A DNA stretch of 64,000 nt, from assembly GCF_036884655.1 (NCBI RefSeq), contig NC_088339.1, positions 27,857,501 through 27,921,500 of the forward strand, in the 5' to 3' direction. Position numbers and translations under genes: made by a program. Of this stretch, positions 23,920 to 44,793 are shown one piece after another (position 1 is the stretch's first letter; each line of letters begins with the position of its first letter). The notes beneath the pieces were generated by a model. It ran no database searches and had not been told where the DNA came from. It worked only from the letters and a program-made list of their open reading frames with translations. The stretch is from Musa acuminata AAA Group (lineage: Eukaryota > Streptophyta > Magnoliopsida > Zingiberales > Musaceae).

Positions 23920-26633
23920 ATGGATCACAACCCACTGCTTCTCGACGGTGCCGGAGGCGCCTCCGACGAGACCGGCCGAGAAGAGAGGAAGCCTGGAGGA
24001 TGGAAGTCGATGCCGTTCATCATAGGCACGTACCGGAACTCTTCTTCCTCACTTCTTTCTCCTTGCGTGCCATGTGCGTGTGCGTGAAATTAAACTTTCA
24101 TGCCGCCAGGGAACGAGGCGTTCGAGCGGGTGGCGACCTACGGCCTGACGGCCAACTTCATGGTGTACCTGGTGGAGCAGTACGGCATGAGGCAGATGGC
24201 GGCCGCAAACTTGTGCAACATCTTCTCCGGCACCAGCAACGCCGCGCCGCTCCTCGGCGCCTTCGTCTCCGACGCCTACTGGGGCCGGTTCCGCACCCTC
24301 GCCTACGCCTCGGTGACCACCTTCCTGGTGCATGCCTCCTCCCCTCTCCCTTCTCCTCCTCCAATCCTTCACTGATTACTGAACATTACGAGCTGCATCG
24401 ACCATGAACGCGAGAATGCAGCAGACTTGAGATGAATTCATCCGCAATGCAATAAACTGAATCACTTGGATCGGCATTCTCTCCATGAACGCATCTCTCT
24501 CTCGTTTCCTTGGATAGGGAGATCCAATGAACCGTGCACCGGACATTGCCCGCGGTGTCCTTGTTCGGGAGTTTGAACCTCTGGACCACAATTATTGAAT
24601 GCCCTCAATTACAGGGTAATGACTAGTACTCAGTATTTATGAAGTGGTAGGACTCATCTGCTACAGATCTATTCTTCGGTTCGAACTTATTTACCTTCTG
24701 TTAGATTCTTGTCCCCTTCATTAACGATCTTAAGATCTTTTCTACAATGCCACATGTTTCACGTCCAAAGCCCGTCGGTACAGGAGCAACATTAATGTAT
24801 AGATATTTATTTGGGCCCGAAAAATTGTTGCCGGTGACTGTGGATAATAAATATCATCTTTTAATAATTAATAGACGTTTTTATGGGAATAAATTTAAAA
24901 GTAATAAAAAATTAAGGTTTTCTTTGAGGAATTTATTTATTTATTTTATTATTTTTGAGAATAAATAATTATTGGAAATTTTTGCTGATAATATTTTTTC
25001 TTTCGACAGCAATGGGATTTGTGTTCGACAAAAAGTAGCGAATAATAATTAAGAAGTATTTCGGTGATTTAGATATGGAATCTTATTTGATTGATCCGAT
25101 GATTGCTGCAGGGAATGGTAGTGCTGACTTTGACGGCAGCAGTTCCTAAACTCCGGCCACCGGTAGATGAGGAATCCGGGAAACCCTTGGGTCCCTCCGG
25201 CGCCCATTTGGCCATACTATTCTTGTCCCTGGCACTCCTAGTCCTCGGCGCCGGCGGCGTTCGCCCCTGCAGCCTACCTTTCGGCGTCGACCAATTTGAT
25301 CGTAGCACAGAGCAAGGGCGGCGCGGCCTCAACAGTTTTTTCAACTGGTACTACTCCATCTCGACCGGCGCAACGGTGGTGGCCATGACAGCCGTCGTCT
25401 ACATCCAAGACAGTGTCAGCTGGCCGCTGGGGTTTGGCATCCCAACGGCGCTGATGCTCCTCGCCATCATCTTCTTCTTCGCCGGGATCAGGCTTTACGT
25501 GTTCGTGCCGCCGGAGGGCAGTGTCTTCTCCGGCGTCGTGCAGGTCCTCGTCGCCGCGTTCAGAAAGCGCGAGCTTCGATTGCCTGCACCAAACGATGCG
25601 GCGGAACAGGAGACGCTGTTGTACAGCAACCATGCTAGGAAGAGCACCGTGGTGATGAAGCTTCCCCTGACACATCAGTTCAGGTAGAAAGCCCCCTTCT
25701 GAACATGCAATGGAAACGGCGTTCTCCATTAGATGCGATCGGTTGGTACTTCTTTGCAGGTTCTTGAACAAGGCTGCTATAGTATGTGAGGGCGACGTGA
25801 AGGAAGACGGTCGCTCTGCAGATCCCTGGAAACTGTGCAGTGTGCAGCAGATCGAGGAGGTGAAATGCCTGATGCGCATCGTGCCCATCTGGGCCTCCGG
25901 CATCATCTGCTTCGTCGCCCTGACACAACAGTGGACTCTGGCGGCTCTCCAGTCCATGAAAATGGACCGCCATCTCGGCCCGAGCTTTCAGATCCCTCCT
26001 GGCTCCCTGGGCATCATCTGCTTGATGGCCATAGTCCTCTTCATCCCTGTCTACGACCAAATCCTCGTTCCCATGGCCACGAGCATCACCGGGGTCGAGG
26101 GCGGGATCACACTCCTACAGAGGCAAGGCGCCGGGATGGCCATCGCCATACTGTCCATGGTGGTGGCCGGTTTAGTGGAGAAGAAGAGGAGGGACTCAGC
26201 TCTAGCCCACGGCGGCGCGGACGGGAGCTCCCCCCTCTCGGCGATGTGGCTCGCGCCGCAACTCTGCCTGATGGGCGTAGCCGAGGCCTTCAACGCGGTC
26301 GGGCAGGTGGAGTTCTACAACCGGCAGTTCCCGGAGCACATGCAGACGTTGGCAGGGTCGCTCTTCCACTGCAGCCTGGCGGGTGCGAGCTACCTGAGCT
26401 CCTTTCTCATCGCCTTCGTCCAAAAGAGAACCGGAGGGCCAGGCCGAGCCAGTTGGCTGGACGACGACATCAACGTCGGCAAGGTAGACTACTACTACTA
26501 CCTGATCGCCGCCTTGGGAGTAGGCAATCTGCTATATTTCATGGTCTGCGCGCATCTCTACCGCTACAAGGGCACTCCAGAGCCGGAAGATGGATGCAAG
26601 GACATTAAAGGAAGCTTGCAATCTGCAGCATAA
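23920..26633 (+). CDS. NPF2: NPF2-type proton-coupled transporter (NRT1/PTR family)
   Basis: This is a plasma-membrane 12-helix major-facilitator protein. NPF2 members move nitrate, glucosinolates or other anions with protons; the substrate here cannot be read from sequence. Exons 23920-24025, 24110-24327, 25112-25683 and 25760-26633 sum to 1770 nt, 589 residues, the usual family length. The ExxER proton-coupling motif is intact as EAFER at residues 38-42. Other signatures are GAFVSDAYWGR, GGVRPCSLPFGVDQFD, FFNWYYS, VEEVKC-like IEEVKC, ITLLQRQGAGM and the C-terminal VDYYYYLIAALGVGNLLYF. The layout matches NPF2.13/NPF2.11-like proteins best. The first intron must start with GC (ATAG|GCACGT) to keep the conserved MPFIIGNEAFER frame. 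The start MDHNPLL was chosen because family N-termini are short, although the frame stays open upstream. A possible ten-codon uORF lies at 23880-23912. Confidence 0.93.
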
Positions 26634-27175
26634 GCTACAAATACAAGAGGAGAATAAGAAGATAGTAGTTGTTGTTAGAGAACACCATGCTGCCAAAAGG
26701 TTGTAACTCGTTGCAGTAGTCGCACGCACGAGCAATGTGATGACAAGCTTTGATTTGGATATGATTCTATATATATAATTATAGTCTAATATATATATAT
26801 ATATTATTTCAATCATCTAAATAAAATAGTTACACATTTTAAAGCAATAATGACAAGTTTTCTTTCTTCTTTTCTTTTCCAATAAGATTATATATATATA
26901 TATATATATGTTTTGTTTATAAAATATAATTTTATAATGACCGTCAACTGAAATAGAACAAGAACAATAAGACCACGTGAATGTCACGTGACATAGACAG
27001 GCTTTTCATTTCCCGCCTCTTCTCTCATCGAACCCTCGGTTTTTCGATCTTTCTTTCCTTTTCTTGGAGGACGAAATGGGAAGCTTCGAGCCAAGCGAGA
27101 GGAAAGAAGTGGCAGAGACGGCGACGTCGAGAGGGTAGACGCGATCGGTTTGGCTGCGACGGCGGACGAGGAGCG
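26634..27175. other. Spacer between NPF and EXO1 with TA tracts
   Basis: It contains the NPF 3' UTR and the EXO1 promoter. Two TA-rich simple repeats lie at about 26758-26806 and 26889-26909. The promoter motifs near EXO1 are listed separately. Confidence 0.6.
26974..27017 (+). promoter_or_regulatory. EXO1 promoter: paired G-boxes and E2F site
   Basis: Two CACGTG G-boxes start at 26974 and 26985, 11 bp apart, so they face the same side of the helix. TTTCCCGCC at 27009-27017 matches the E2F consensus, about 160 bp upstream of the EXO1 ATG. E2F sites are typical of S-phase replication and repair genes. The G-boxes would suit bZIP or bHLH factors. Binding is inferred from sequence only. Confidence 0.55.
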
Positions 27176-35466
<8,291 letters not shown>

Positions 35467-36152
35467 AGATCGTCAGCAGGATCTTCCACGTGATGGATAA
35501 TACTATCATCTGGGATCTGTATGTATAAGTGGTCATGCTCATTTATCCCCATTTCTTCTGGCTTTTCAACGCCTTTCATTCCCATACTCGTTATTCATTC
35601 ACATTGCTACTCAAGGACTGAACATTGTCTTTCTATATTTATGCTAATACATGTTAGATTTTTGTTCCTCATCTTTGTGTTTGGTACTTGGAAGTATCTG
35701 CAAATTTGGTGAAAGTGATTGATTGGGCTACAAGTTTGAATATGAAGTAATAAGTTTAGGTGTCAGGTAAAAGGTTGACGAGTCCAACCGATGTAAGGTT
35801 CGATAAATCAGAATTAGTGGCTGCATGGTCAGTTGTTTGTCACTTCTTTGTCACCATCTCCGACTCCTATCATCCATCATCAAATCTTGGTTAGGCCTTT
35901 TTATACCAGTTCGTGATGCAGGAGGCACTATACTACTTTACTCCTAGTAGTCACTTGTGATGATGGTGATTCATCGTACACCCCACCGTCATCTTGTTGC
36001 ACCTTCAACGTCTGAGAAATTGGACAATGTGGTCGTCTGCTTCTTTCTTTATTTTTAGGCGGAGAGAGAGAGAGAGAGGAGTCACTTCCGAAGAGAAATT
36101 TATGATCATGATGTGAAAGCAAAGATAGATAGCCAGATTACACAGCAGTATA
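35467..36152. other. Convergent spacer between EXO1 and GDSL gene ends
   Basis: Both neighbours end here tail to tail, so the 686 bp should hold two 3' UTRs and poly(A) sites. A short GA run (36061-36078) is the only repeat. No gene is seen. Confidence 0.6.
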
Positions 36153-37619
36153 TTAGAAGATGAGATCAATGCCTTGGATGATAAGAGCGTCGGCCAACAC
36201 GCTGTTCGCCGCCTCCGAGGGATGGAAGCTGTCCCAGAACACGTACCCCGTGGCGTTGCCGCATGTCCCCGGGGACGCTGCATTGCACAGCAGCGACGTC
36301 TCGATCGTCCCCGTCCCGCAGCACGCCCTCCGTGCTTCCAAGAAACCTTTGCCATCCACAACTTTACAGGTCATTCGCCTTCATGCGCCCAAGAAACTAC
36401 CATGCAATGGGCGGAGGAGGAGATGCGTACCACCGTCTGCGGGGTTGCGGATCAGCTTCAGCAGAGGGCCGTAGACGTCGAAGACGACCAGCTTCAGGTC
36501 GGCGTGGTTCCTTTTGAGGGCCCGAGCTGCTGCGTCGAGTTTCTCGTTGAAGGCCACCGCATCGTCGTTGAGCCGCGCCACGCAGGCATCGCCGTCGCCG
36601 CCGCCGAACAGCGTGATGGCCGCCGGAAGACAGCCGATGGGTGGCAGCGACGTGACCCCGATCCGTCTTGCTCCCATGTCGTGCAGCTCCTGATCCATGG
36701 AGGAGTTCATCGTGAATGCTGGTAACCAGAGATCAAAACAATAACAGGAACTACCGGCTTTCTTTGCATAAGAAGGTGATCTCCGATAGTTTGCATGAAA
36801 AGACGGAAGCACAAGGAGTAGATGTGGCTACGTGAATGCTTTCATCTTAACATCAAGAAGAGACCTGAACAAAGGTGGTAAAAGACTGCAGCAGCAAGCC
36901 GGAGAACTGATCCGGGCTATAAATCGCACGGAGCAAGGGATTGATGTAGTAGTTCTGAAGGAAGTCGCTGCTTCCGGCGCTCAGCACGTAGATGGAATCC
37001 GCGAACAGCGCCGTCGCGGTCGCCTTTCCCGCGATGCTCTTCACCTTCGCCTGGTACTGCTCGAAGTATCGCAGCTGCCGTGTCAGAGAGACTGCTTGCT
37101 GCCAAAAAGACACGGCCATCGCCTAATCATTCCGGCCTCTGCAACATGACAAGGATTCAGGAAGCCACTCACATAGAGACTTGCTGTAGCATCCAAGTAT
37201 CCAGAAGACGCAGAGGCGAAGTTGGCACCGTTCAAGAGGTTGTTTCCTGTAGCCTCCTTGCTGAGATAGGCCGGTGGGTGTGACGTGAATCCAAGGACCT
37301 CGACTGCAGATTGTGTATGTAAAGTTCACAGAAAGACTTGCAGTAATGAAAAGAAAGAATGGAGAGGAAGAGTCGGATGCATACCAACAAAGTCGGTGAC
37401 AAGCTTGCCATTGCAAAACCTTCCGGTTGGTGAGTGGTGGGGAAAGTCTCTGCCGTAGGGGGGGAAGTCGGCCTTGACGAGAGTGAGGAGGTGGTTGTTG
37501 TTGCCGACGTCGACGGTCGAGTCGCCGAAGATGATGACACCAGGGACCAGCCCCTGCCCTTCTGACACCCCCACCAGCCCGACTAACACTTGAACAGCAG
37601 CTACCAGAATCGGAACCAT
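36153..37619 (-). CDS. GDSL-type esterase/lipase, secreted
   Basis: GDSL lipases are SGNH-fold hydrolases of the cell wall and apoplast, acting on acyl esters, cutin or lipids; the substrate is not readable here. Exons 37385-37619, 37173-37303, 36865-37098, 36431-36689 and 36153-36346 sum to 1053 nt, 350 residues, the normal length. A signal peptide (residues 1 to about 22, [21 protein letters not shown]) precedes block [13 protein letters not shown], with Ser34. Block [13 protein letters not shown] has Asn106, block III is [17 protein letters not shown], and block V DSFHP has Asp325 and His328. All catalytic elements are therefore present. The ATG at 37619 was chosen because an upstream in-frame ATG would bury the signal peptide. 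The donor of exon 4 has two in-frame options three bases apart (exon end 36431 or 36434). Confidence 0.95.
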
Positions 37620-38723
37620 GGCTGCACTGCACTTGTTCTTCTCTTCTTCCTCGCCAAGCGCCGGTGGTGGCGCGGAGATGACGGGGGGCGATGAGGAGGT
37701 GGAAAAGTTAGAGATGAGTGGGGCACTTAAGAAGTGGAGTGTGAGGAGTATACCTGGGGATGGCACTCGTAAAAAGCAAAAGTGGGCTTTGGTGTCTTCA
37801 ACAGGTCAGTGATTGAGGCGGCCACCAACCGCTCCTCCATTTCCTCTTTCCCTCGAAGCTGTATGCTGATTTCAAATGACAAAAGATAATAGTGGCTGAA
37901 GCATAACCTCATCTGAGAGAGTGATTCCGTTGTCATCCTTTTGATTGTTAATGCTAAAGATATGAGCTCCTGCTTTCATCATCAGGCTTCACAGTTTTCG
38001 AGTCTCTGCAACACTTCTGATGTGAACTACTCACTCCATTCTAATCATTTCAGATATTGTTCAGATGGTATATGAAGAGTACAGATGAGTATATCAATGA
38101 GGTAATACATCAACCTTTCTTTCAAGTTTCTGCTACACTTTTGTTATGAACTACTCACACTTTATGCTTCGCATACTAATCATTTCGGATGGTATATGAA
38201 GAATACAGATGAGCATATAGATGAGGTGATACATCAACAATTTACTCAGTTCTAAGTTGAGTTTGAAGGTACCGGTAAGGTTACTGCAGGAATCAGCCTC
38301 TGATCTCATATTGCATGATCTTGTCCCAGAGTGTGCATCAAGCTAACCTTCTAAGACAGTCCAAAATTGCACACCATGGTAAAGCCCCACATGAAATCAT
38401 TAATACCACCAAAAGTATCAAACTTCACAATATACTGTGTATAAGGATGCCCATGATTCTATTTCCTTGAAATCAAAATGCCCAAATTGCACCATCGAAA
38501 ACACAGGTTGATGAAAGTGATAATTATGAGTTATGGGCATAGCAGAACCTCATGCATCATATGAGGAGAGCCACATATCCACATAAAGAAGGATCAGAGA
38601 GACCAAATAAAAGTTGCAAACCAGCGGAGATCTGAACCTTCTTCGATAAAACGGAAACAAAAGAGGAAATTGGCGTAGCTTGAAATTGAAAGACCCAACA
38701 ACCAACAATGGGGGCATGCACTT
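37620..38723. other. Spacer between GDSL promoter and FKBP18 3' end, with a tandem duplication
   Basis: It should contain the GDSL promoter (left) and the FKBP18 3' UTR (right). A diverged tandem duplication with a period of about 123 bp runs from about 38007 to 38246. Both copies carry GAACTACTCAC, TAATCATTTC and GATGGTATATGAAGA. No gene is recognised. Confidence 0.6.
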
Positions 38724-41700
38724 TCAGCCTTCAATAAGCTTCGCACCCGACCTGTGCAACCATTAAATTGTGAGGCTACAGGCAGAAAGGAAACATGGCA
38801 AGAAGGATGAAACGGCTGTTTGCGACTGCACATACCCAAATGGACTTTGCTTGATAGCCAGAAGTTCAACATCCAACTGCGAATGTTATGATAAGAAAGT
38901 CAAAAAGGTGACTGAATCATTCTAAGAATGATTAAAGAAACACTGGTATGCCTTCACCTTACCAATTAGAGATATGATTGTGTAAATATGTCCAGGGAAC
39001 TTGCTATTAGTTTTGCCTTCAAGTTTCATATCGAAAATCATTTCCTAGAACTTTATGTGATTTATATCATTCTTAAGGATTTATTTTTTTGGACATATCA
39101 CAAGGAAAGAATAGATAATTAGCTTGATGGCTTCAAATGGGATTTTCTGCTAACCTCAATTGTCGCATTTGGAGGGATCTCTTGGACTCCTTTACTTCCA
39201 TAAGCCAGCTCAGGAGGAACTATCAACAATCTCTGAAGTTTATGTAACCATTAGTTAGTAAATGAACCAAAAGCACTCAGAAACCATTTCGAGTATACTG
39301 ATTGAACAGAATCAATTACCAAAGGCTGTCAATTTTCTTAAACTCCAGAAGCTTGATCATAAATTGCTTTCCAAAGGAAAGGAGATTAGGTCCAAAAATA
39401 TGTTTAATTAAACATCTGTTTGGTTGAGTCTACTAGTCTACAATCTTTGTTTCCCCATTGTCTACCCTTTTTTTTTGTCATCATTGAGGACATTATCAAT
39501 TTCTCAAACTGAAATGAAGACATGACCCAAAGTTCCAAGAATATAGATTGTACGAGAATAAGAGTTACCATCTAACAAAAAAAAAAAAAAAGAGGGCCTC
39601 CTATGTATATAACCAGAAACCGATAAAAAAATGCACAGAAGCAGAGCTTAAAGTTACAAACTTCCAAGTCAAGATAAACAAATTCATGAGAACGATTATC
39701 ATGCACCCAAATATCAAGCAAGACTAAACCAACTGAACTATTACATTAGCTGATTAGTCAAACAGTTTGCTTTTGTATTATATATGATATTGATAAATGA
39801 ATTATTATTTTAAGGCCAATGGTGGTTTTAGTCACTCATAGCAGTAATTTTTAGGACACCATATAGGGAAAGAAATAAACAACCTCACTATATTTAGTGG
39901 TAAGGTATGGTTTAGTCAGATAGCATATATTGTCCCTCCCTAAAACCTGCATTGGTACGAACCTGGGCACATGTAAAATGAGAAAACTATTGAGTTCTCA
40001 AGCTTATCTAAAATTAACTCCATGCGGATCACTTCTGATAAAATGGAATGCAATTATTCAAGGATCCAGAAGATACACATTCTACAATCTTGTAAGGTAA
40101 AAACTATATGGTTGTCCATATTCCAGCAAAAAGGTATAAGTGCACAGAAATCATTTTGAACGAGTAAGATAATTAAATTAAACAACAGGAAATACAGACC
40201 TGGCCTCCCACTCTCATTCCTTCGACCCCCAAATCTAAACCTTTCAGGACAGCTCCTCTCTCAGATTGACCAACATCAAAAGCATAGGGCTGCAATTAGT
40301 GATGCTTTAGTCATTCATCACTACATAAAATTGTAGGTAAACTAATCAGATGCAAATATTTGTAGTAGCATAAAATTTCCTATAGGTTTTGTCACTTCCA
40401 ACTCAAACTACCGAAAAAAAAAGCATAGAAGAACTAAAAAAAAGCATCATATTTATTGTGTTTTGTCACAATACACAGATACGGATGGCAGTTACTATAA
40501 TGTATCAATTGTCAAAGAACTAAAAGCATAGAAGAGTTGCAAAGAGTACCGTTCCACCAGTGACACCAAGCCCTTGCCTACTCGTCATAAATGTTATGCC
40601 CTTCCATTTGGCGACATAATGTAACTGCAGTGAGAAATTTAACTTTCATTCATCTTGTAAAAAACTAAAAGCATGCAGCATAAAAGGAAATCGGAAGGAC
40701 GAGATGAAGAAATAAAGTGTGAATCTTTTATTTCTAGTCTAAATAGCATCATATAAGCAGGTTGGATATCTGAAATTTAGAAGGCTGACATGAACAAAAT
40801 GATGTGAACTGATTGAATGAGCAATAAATTACATGCAATGTTTTATATAGATTCGAAACTTCCAAGAGATAAATAGAAGCTTCAGTAGTTCATTTAGGCC
40901 ACTTTGCTAAGAAAGTGAATCACATATGGCCCTTAACATGTGTGCAGATCCCATACTTTAAATAGATATTAAATAACATCCATATTAGATGCTGCGAAAC
41001 AGTAGAATGGCATGATGCTTCAAGGCTCTCAAGACAGAAACCTAGTTAGAAGTAATGCACGGGGACTGTATAGAAAGAGCTCAAGAGCAACTATCATCTA
41101 AAAGGTGTGTTAAAGCAAGCTATATTATCCTTATTAAAAGATTAACCTCAACAAACTTGCATGTTCCAACCATATAAACTATTTGAATATTGACAAGACA
41201 TATATTAAGAGAAAACTTTTAAGTCTAGTTCCACAGATTTATTAAAAGATAATGTCAATACACAATTACTGGATATGCTTGACAATCAAGCTTCTATTCT
41301 GACATAGTACAGCTCAATAATGTACAGCTCAATACACAATTACGCATGTCTTGATTTGCTGACAACTTCCCTTTAGAATATATGATTAAACATGTATACC
41401 ACGAGAATAAGAACAAGGTTTTCTTCCACAGATCTATTAAAATAGAATGTCAATATTCAATTACTGGATATGCTCGACAATTAAGCTTCTATTCTAACTG
41501 ACAAGGTACAGCTCAATAATATAAGATATGCAAGTCTTGATTTGTTGACAACTTCTCTTTAGAATATACTATTACCACTCAAATAAGAACAAGGAATGAT
41601 CAATATACATAAACAGCTATTTGTTTGCTATTAATTTCTGTTATTAACTACACATATGTTGATATACCAGACTCTCATCAATAGCATCCTCCAAGACAAA

Positions 41701-44143
41701 AAATCTCTTATTGTCACCATGGTTACTGACTTATTCAAATATCATAATCTTTATTTCTAATTGGCAAAAGATAATTAGTTCACAGAAAATGCTTGGGACA
41801 ACAATCATACAGTGACTCGTGATCCTTTCACAGCTTTAGGTCCACCTCCAACCTTTATATCATAGTACCTAGTAAGCGGTAATAAGATCAGGAAAATTGG
41901 AAACAGTTCACATGGCAAAATATGTATATTCTGAACTTACAAAAAGAGGAAACTGCAAACAAAATTAAACAAGATTGTGACAAATATGCAAAAGGATAGT
42001 AATAGTTTGATGTCTTGAAATAATAAAAAATTTCCATATATGTGATCATATGCAAAAGAGATATATTGCCAACCCATACTATGATCCATGAGCTCAAAGC
42101 TACTAAAGCAAATTCAACATGCTTTAGTAGCTTAAAGCCAAGTTGTCCTGTGGAATAATGATTAACCATTTATAGTTCCCTTCATTCCGAATCAAATTGC
42201 AGTATAAGTCAATTTTATGATAATTGTCTTTCTTTTTAATATATAATGTATCATGGTTGCTGGGTCTCAGATCACTTGTCCCGTCAAAACAGTGATACAG
42301 TTTTTTACATCCCAATTCATAGTACTGCTGTTGGCACCCCAGATGTTATTATCACAATCTTGATCCAATTCATCAAAACTAATGATTCACCTCCTTAATA
42401 TTTAGTTTTATAAAGTAAACTAACTACGACAAATAAAATCCATCACCATTCAAGAAAAGCTCAAAACAATGAAAGAACTAGACAATAGAAAATACACATG
42501 CGAATGAGGCGAGTAAATACGGAAGAACTCATTTTAGTCAAAAGATGTGTAAACACACATATGAAATATAATATAATCCACTTTCAATAATGAATACCAA
42601 GATGAAAAGAAAAGGCATTATTTCTTCTAAATTACAGTCTTAAACTGACTACAGATCTACAATTGTTTATGAGAACGATAAGGCTATAACATAAGTTGAA
42701 TGGCTGTTACTAACTTGAGGCCATTTGGTAGAGTAGTATATTCGGTCTCAGGAACCTTTGCCGATCTAAGCTGTAGAGGAATGAGAGATAAAAAACTCTA
42801 ACAGAAAATTTCAATACGGTCTCCTTGTTGACAAAAAAAAAGCAATGAACTAAGGTTTTCTTACAGCTCTCCTGCTGGAGGATACAGATTCAGCATCACC
42901 ACAAAAATTGAGTCCGGAAGCTGAAATAACGTAAGACCAAGATTAGTTAATTATCACACAGAAGAGAAAAATGAAGATGGGTGTGCATGATACATTATCT
43001 CTACATTAAAACTTGAGACACTAAAAACTAATTTGATATCAGTATTGAGGTAAAACCAATTGGGACTTTACGGCTTTGTTGGTGTAGTAGTATTGAGGTA
43101 AAACCACCATGTCTCTACCACAATCAATTCTGTATCTCTAAATCTAAGCGACAACAAATTCAGATGCCAACGTCCTATGATGATAACATCACTTCTATAG
43201 CCAAATGTTCAGTGTTCTAATCTATGCAATAGATTCAGAAATCTCCCTGGAAAGCAATCATGGTCTGAATTATCATGCATCTATAATTTTAATTTCAGAT
43301 CATCCCACAAAAGTATCTACTACTACGTTATAACAAGAAATAATAACCATTCAAGATTATGCAATTTAAACCGTCTTTTATATTTCTCAGATTGTGAATT
43401 AATAATTTTGAATTAACGATTCCTCCAAGACAATCATCTTCTAGGTTTAACATGCATAAGCTACGGATCCCTTGACCATATATAACACTTCAAAATTATC
43501 TATTCGATGGCATATCCTACATACAGTAACACTGGTATTCTGTTTCCTTTTCGTAGGCTTTAGATTCTTCCCCTAGTTAATAACACTTTCAGATTCATCC
43601 AAACAGTTTATCTGATCACATATTGAGCTTTTCATTCAAAAGGTATGGGAAATTGTCAAGTTCCAGTCTTCAAGAAACTCGAGCACTATAGCAAAAGCGA
43701 AAAACCCAAATTTGGATCAAAATAACCTGTTTCTTGCGGTGGCATATATCCAGGAGCAAAATTTCAGACCCTAACTATTCCCATCGAAGTACATAAACAT
43801 GCCAATCTTCACGATCTCCCATTTCACACAAGGAGGGAGCGATCAAGAACTTGTGCTCACCAGAAGCGAGGAGAAAGCCCAAGAACCACCTCCTCCCGTC
43901 GGGAGAGACAGCACTGGTTTCTTCCGGCCGCGCAGGCGAATCCCTCGAGCAGCGGCACGTAAAGGAGACGAACGGCCGCCTCTTGGGAAACCTCCTCGCA
44001 GCGAATCTCACTGTAACGGACGCATAAACCACCAAAAGATCGAGAAATGAGATAGAGAGAGAGAGAGGGGGAGAGAGCGGAGCCCTACCGGTGTCCAGAG
44101 AGGGACTCGTAGGGAGGAGGAGGAGGTGGAGGGAGAGCTCCAT
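38724..44143 (-). CDS. FKBP18: FKBP-type peptidyl-prolyl isomerase, chloroplast (FKBP18-like)
   Basis: This is a plastid immunophilin with an FKBP prolyl-isomerase fold, expected in the thylakoid lumen. Ten exons on the minus strand (44089-44143, 43861-44010, 42865-42920, 42715-42770, 41811-41868, 40550-40624, 40200-40289, 39155-39232, 38836-38876, 38724-38751) sum to 687 nt, 228 residues. The N-terminus is rich in Arg and Ser with no acids until Asp17, like a transit peptide. It is followed by RRWFLGFLLASASG (residues 58-71), a twin-arginine lumenal signal. The FKBP domain has TTLPNGLKYYDIKVGGGPKA, HYVAKWKGITFMTSRQGLG, GQSERGAVLKGLDLGVEGMR, LLIVPPELAYGSKGVQEIPP and ATIELDVELLAIKQSPFG. These match FKBP18 best by memory. 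An alternative upstream ATG exists at 44194. Introns include a duplicated segment of about 195 bp. Confidence 0.91.
41229..41600. repeat. Diverged tandem duplication, about 195 bp, in an FKBP18 intron
   Basis: The segment starting TTCCACAGAT at 41229 recurs at 41424. Both copies share ATTACTGGATATGCT, AAGCTTCTATTCT, TACAGCTCAATAAT, TTGCTGACAACTT-like and GAATAAGAACAAGG-like parts in the same order. It lies in the intron between 40625 and 41810. Confidence 0.75.
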
Positions 44144-44793
44144 CGCTTGGAGCGAAAGAGTGGTGAGGAGTTCGCGGTTGGAAAATAGGAGCAAAGGATT
44201 TTTTTATTTTCCATTTTATTTATTTTTTAATATCTGGAAAATAGAGGTTGACATAAATCTTTGACTTCGATGTTGACTTCCTCATTTATTGATCAACACA
44301 AAGTCTACAGCAAGCCAATAATTTATTTTCTGAAATACTATAAGGATTATATTCCCTTCATTTAAAGACATATTCTAATTGATCTCCATCTTATCTTCTT
44401 GCTTTGCAAAATTACATCTTCTCATTATTTTAATTAAATTTTTAATTTATTTTAAAATCATTTCTTAGACAAATACACCCCTTAAATTTGAAGTGCATTT
44501 CAAACTATGTGTGACAATATATAAATTATAAAACATTAATTAAGTCATATAAAAACAATATTTTTTAATTTTAAAAAATATTGTATACAATAAATTAGTA
44601 AGTAGGAATTTTTAATATTAAAAATAAAATAAAATCTCCGACACAAATCACATGCCTAAGTATCATTGTGCAGCACAGTGTTAGTGGCGTAATAATATAT
44701 TACCAGAGCAGAGAAACTGCATACACAGGATTAAGAGTGGAAATTAACATGACAGCCTTGTAGGAGCTTAACATCTGCAAAGCTTCCATGGCG
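44144..44793. other. Spacer between FKBP18 start and HSP21 3' end
   Basis: AT-rich sequence that should hold the FKBP18 promoter and the HSP21 3' UTR (both genes read leftward). I see no gene and no strong promoter motif. Confidence 0.5.

Noticed and set aside
24000..24407. 135-codon plus-strand frame and antisense frames over NPF exon 2
   Set aside because: They are GC-rich shadows of the transporter exon in other frames and lack any family motif.
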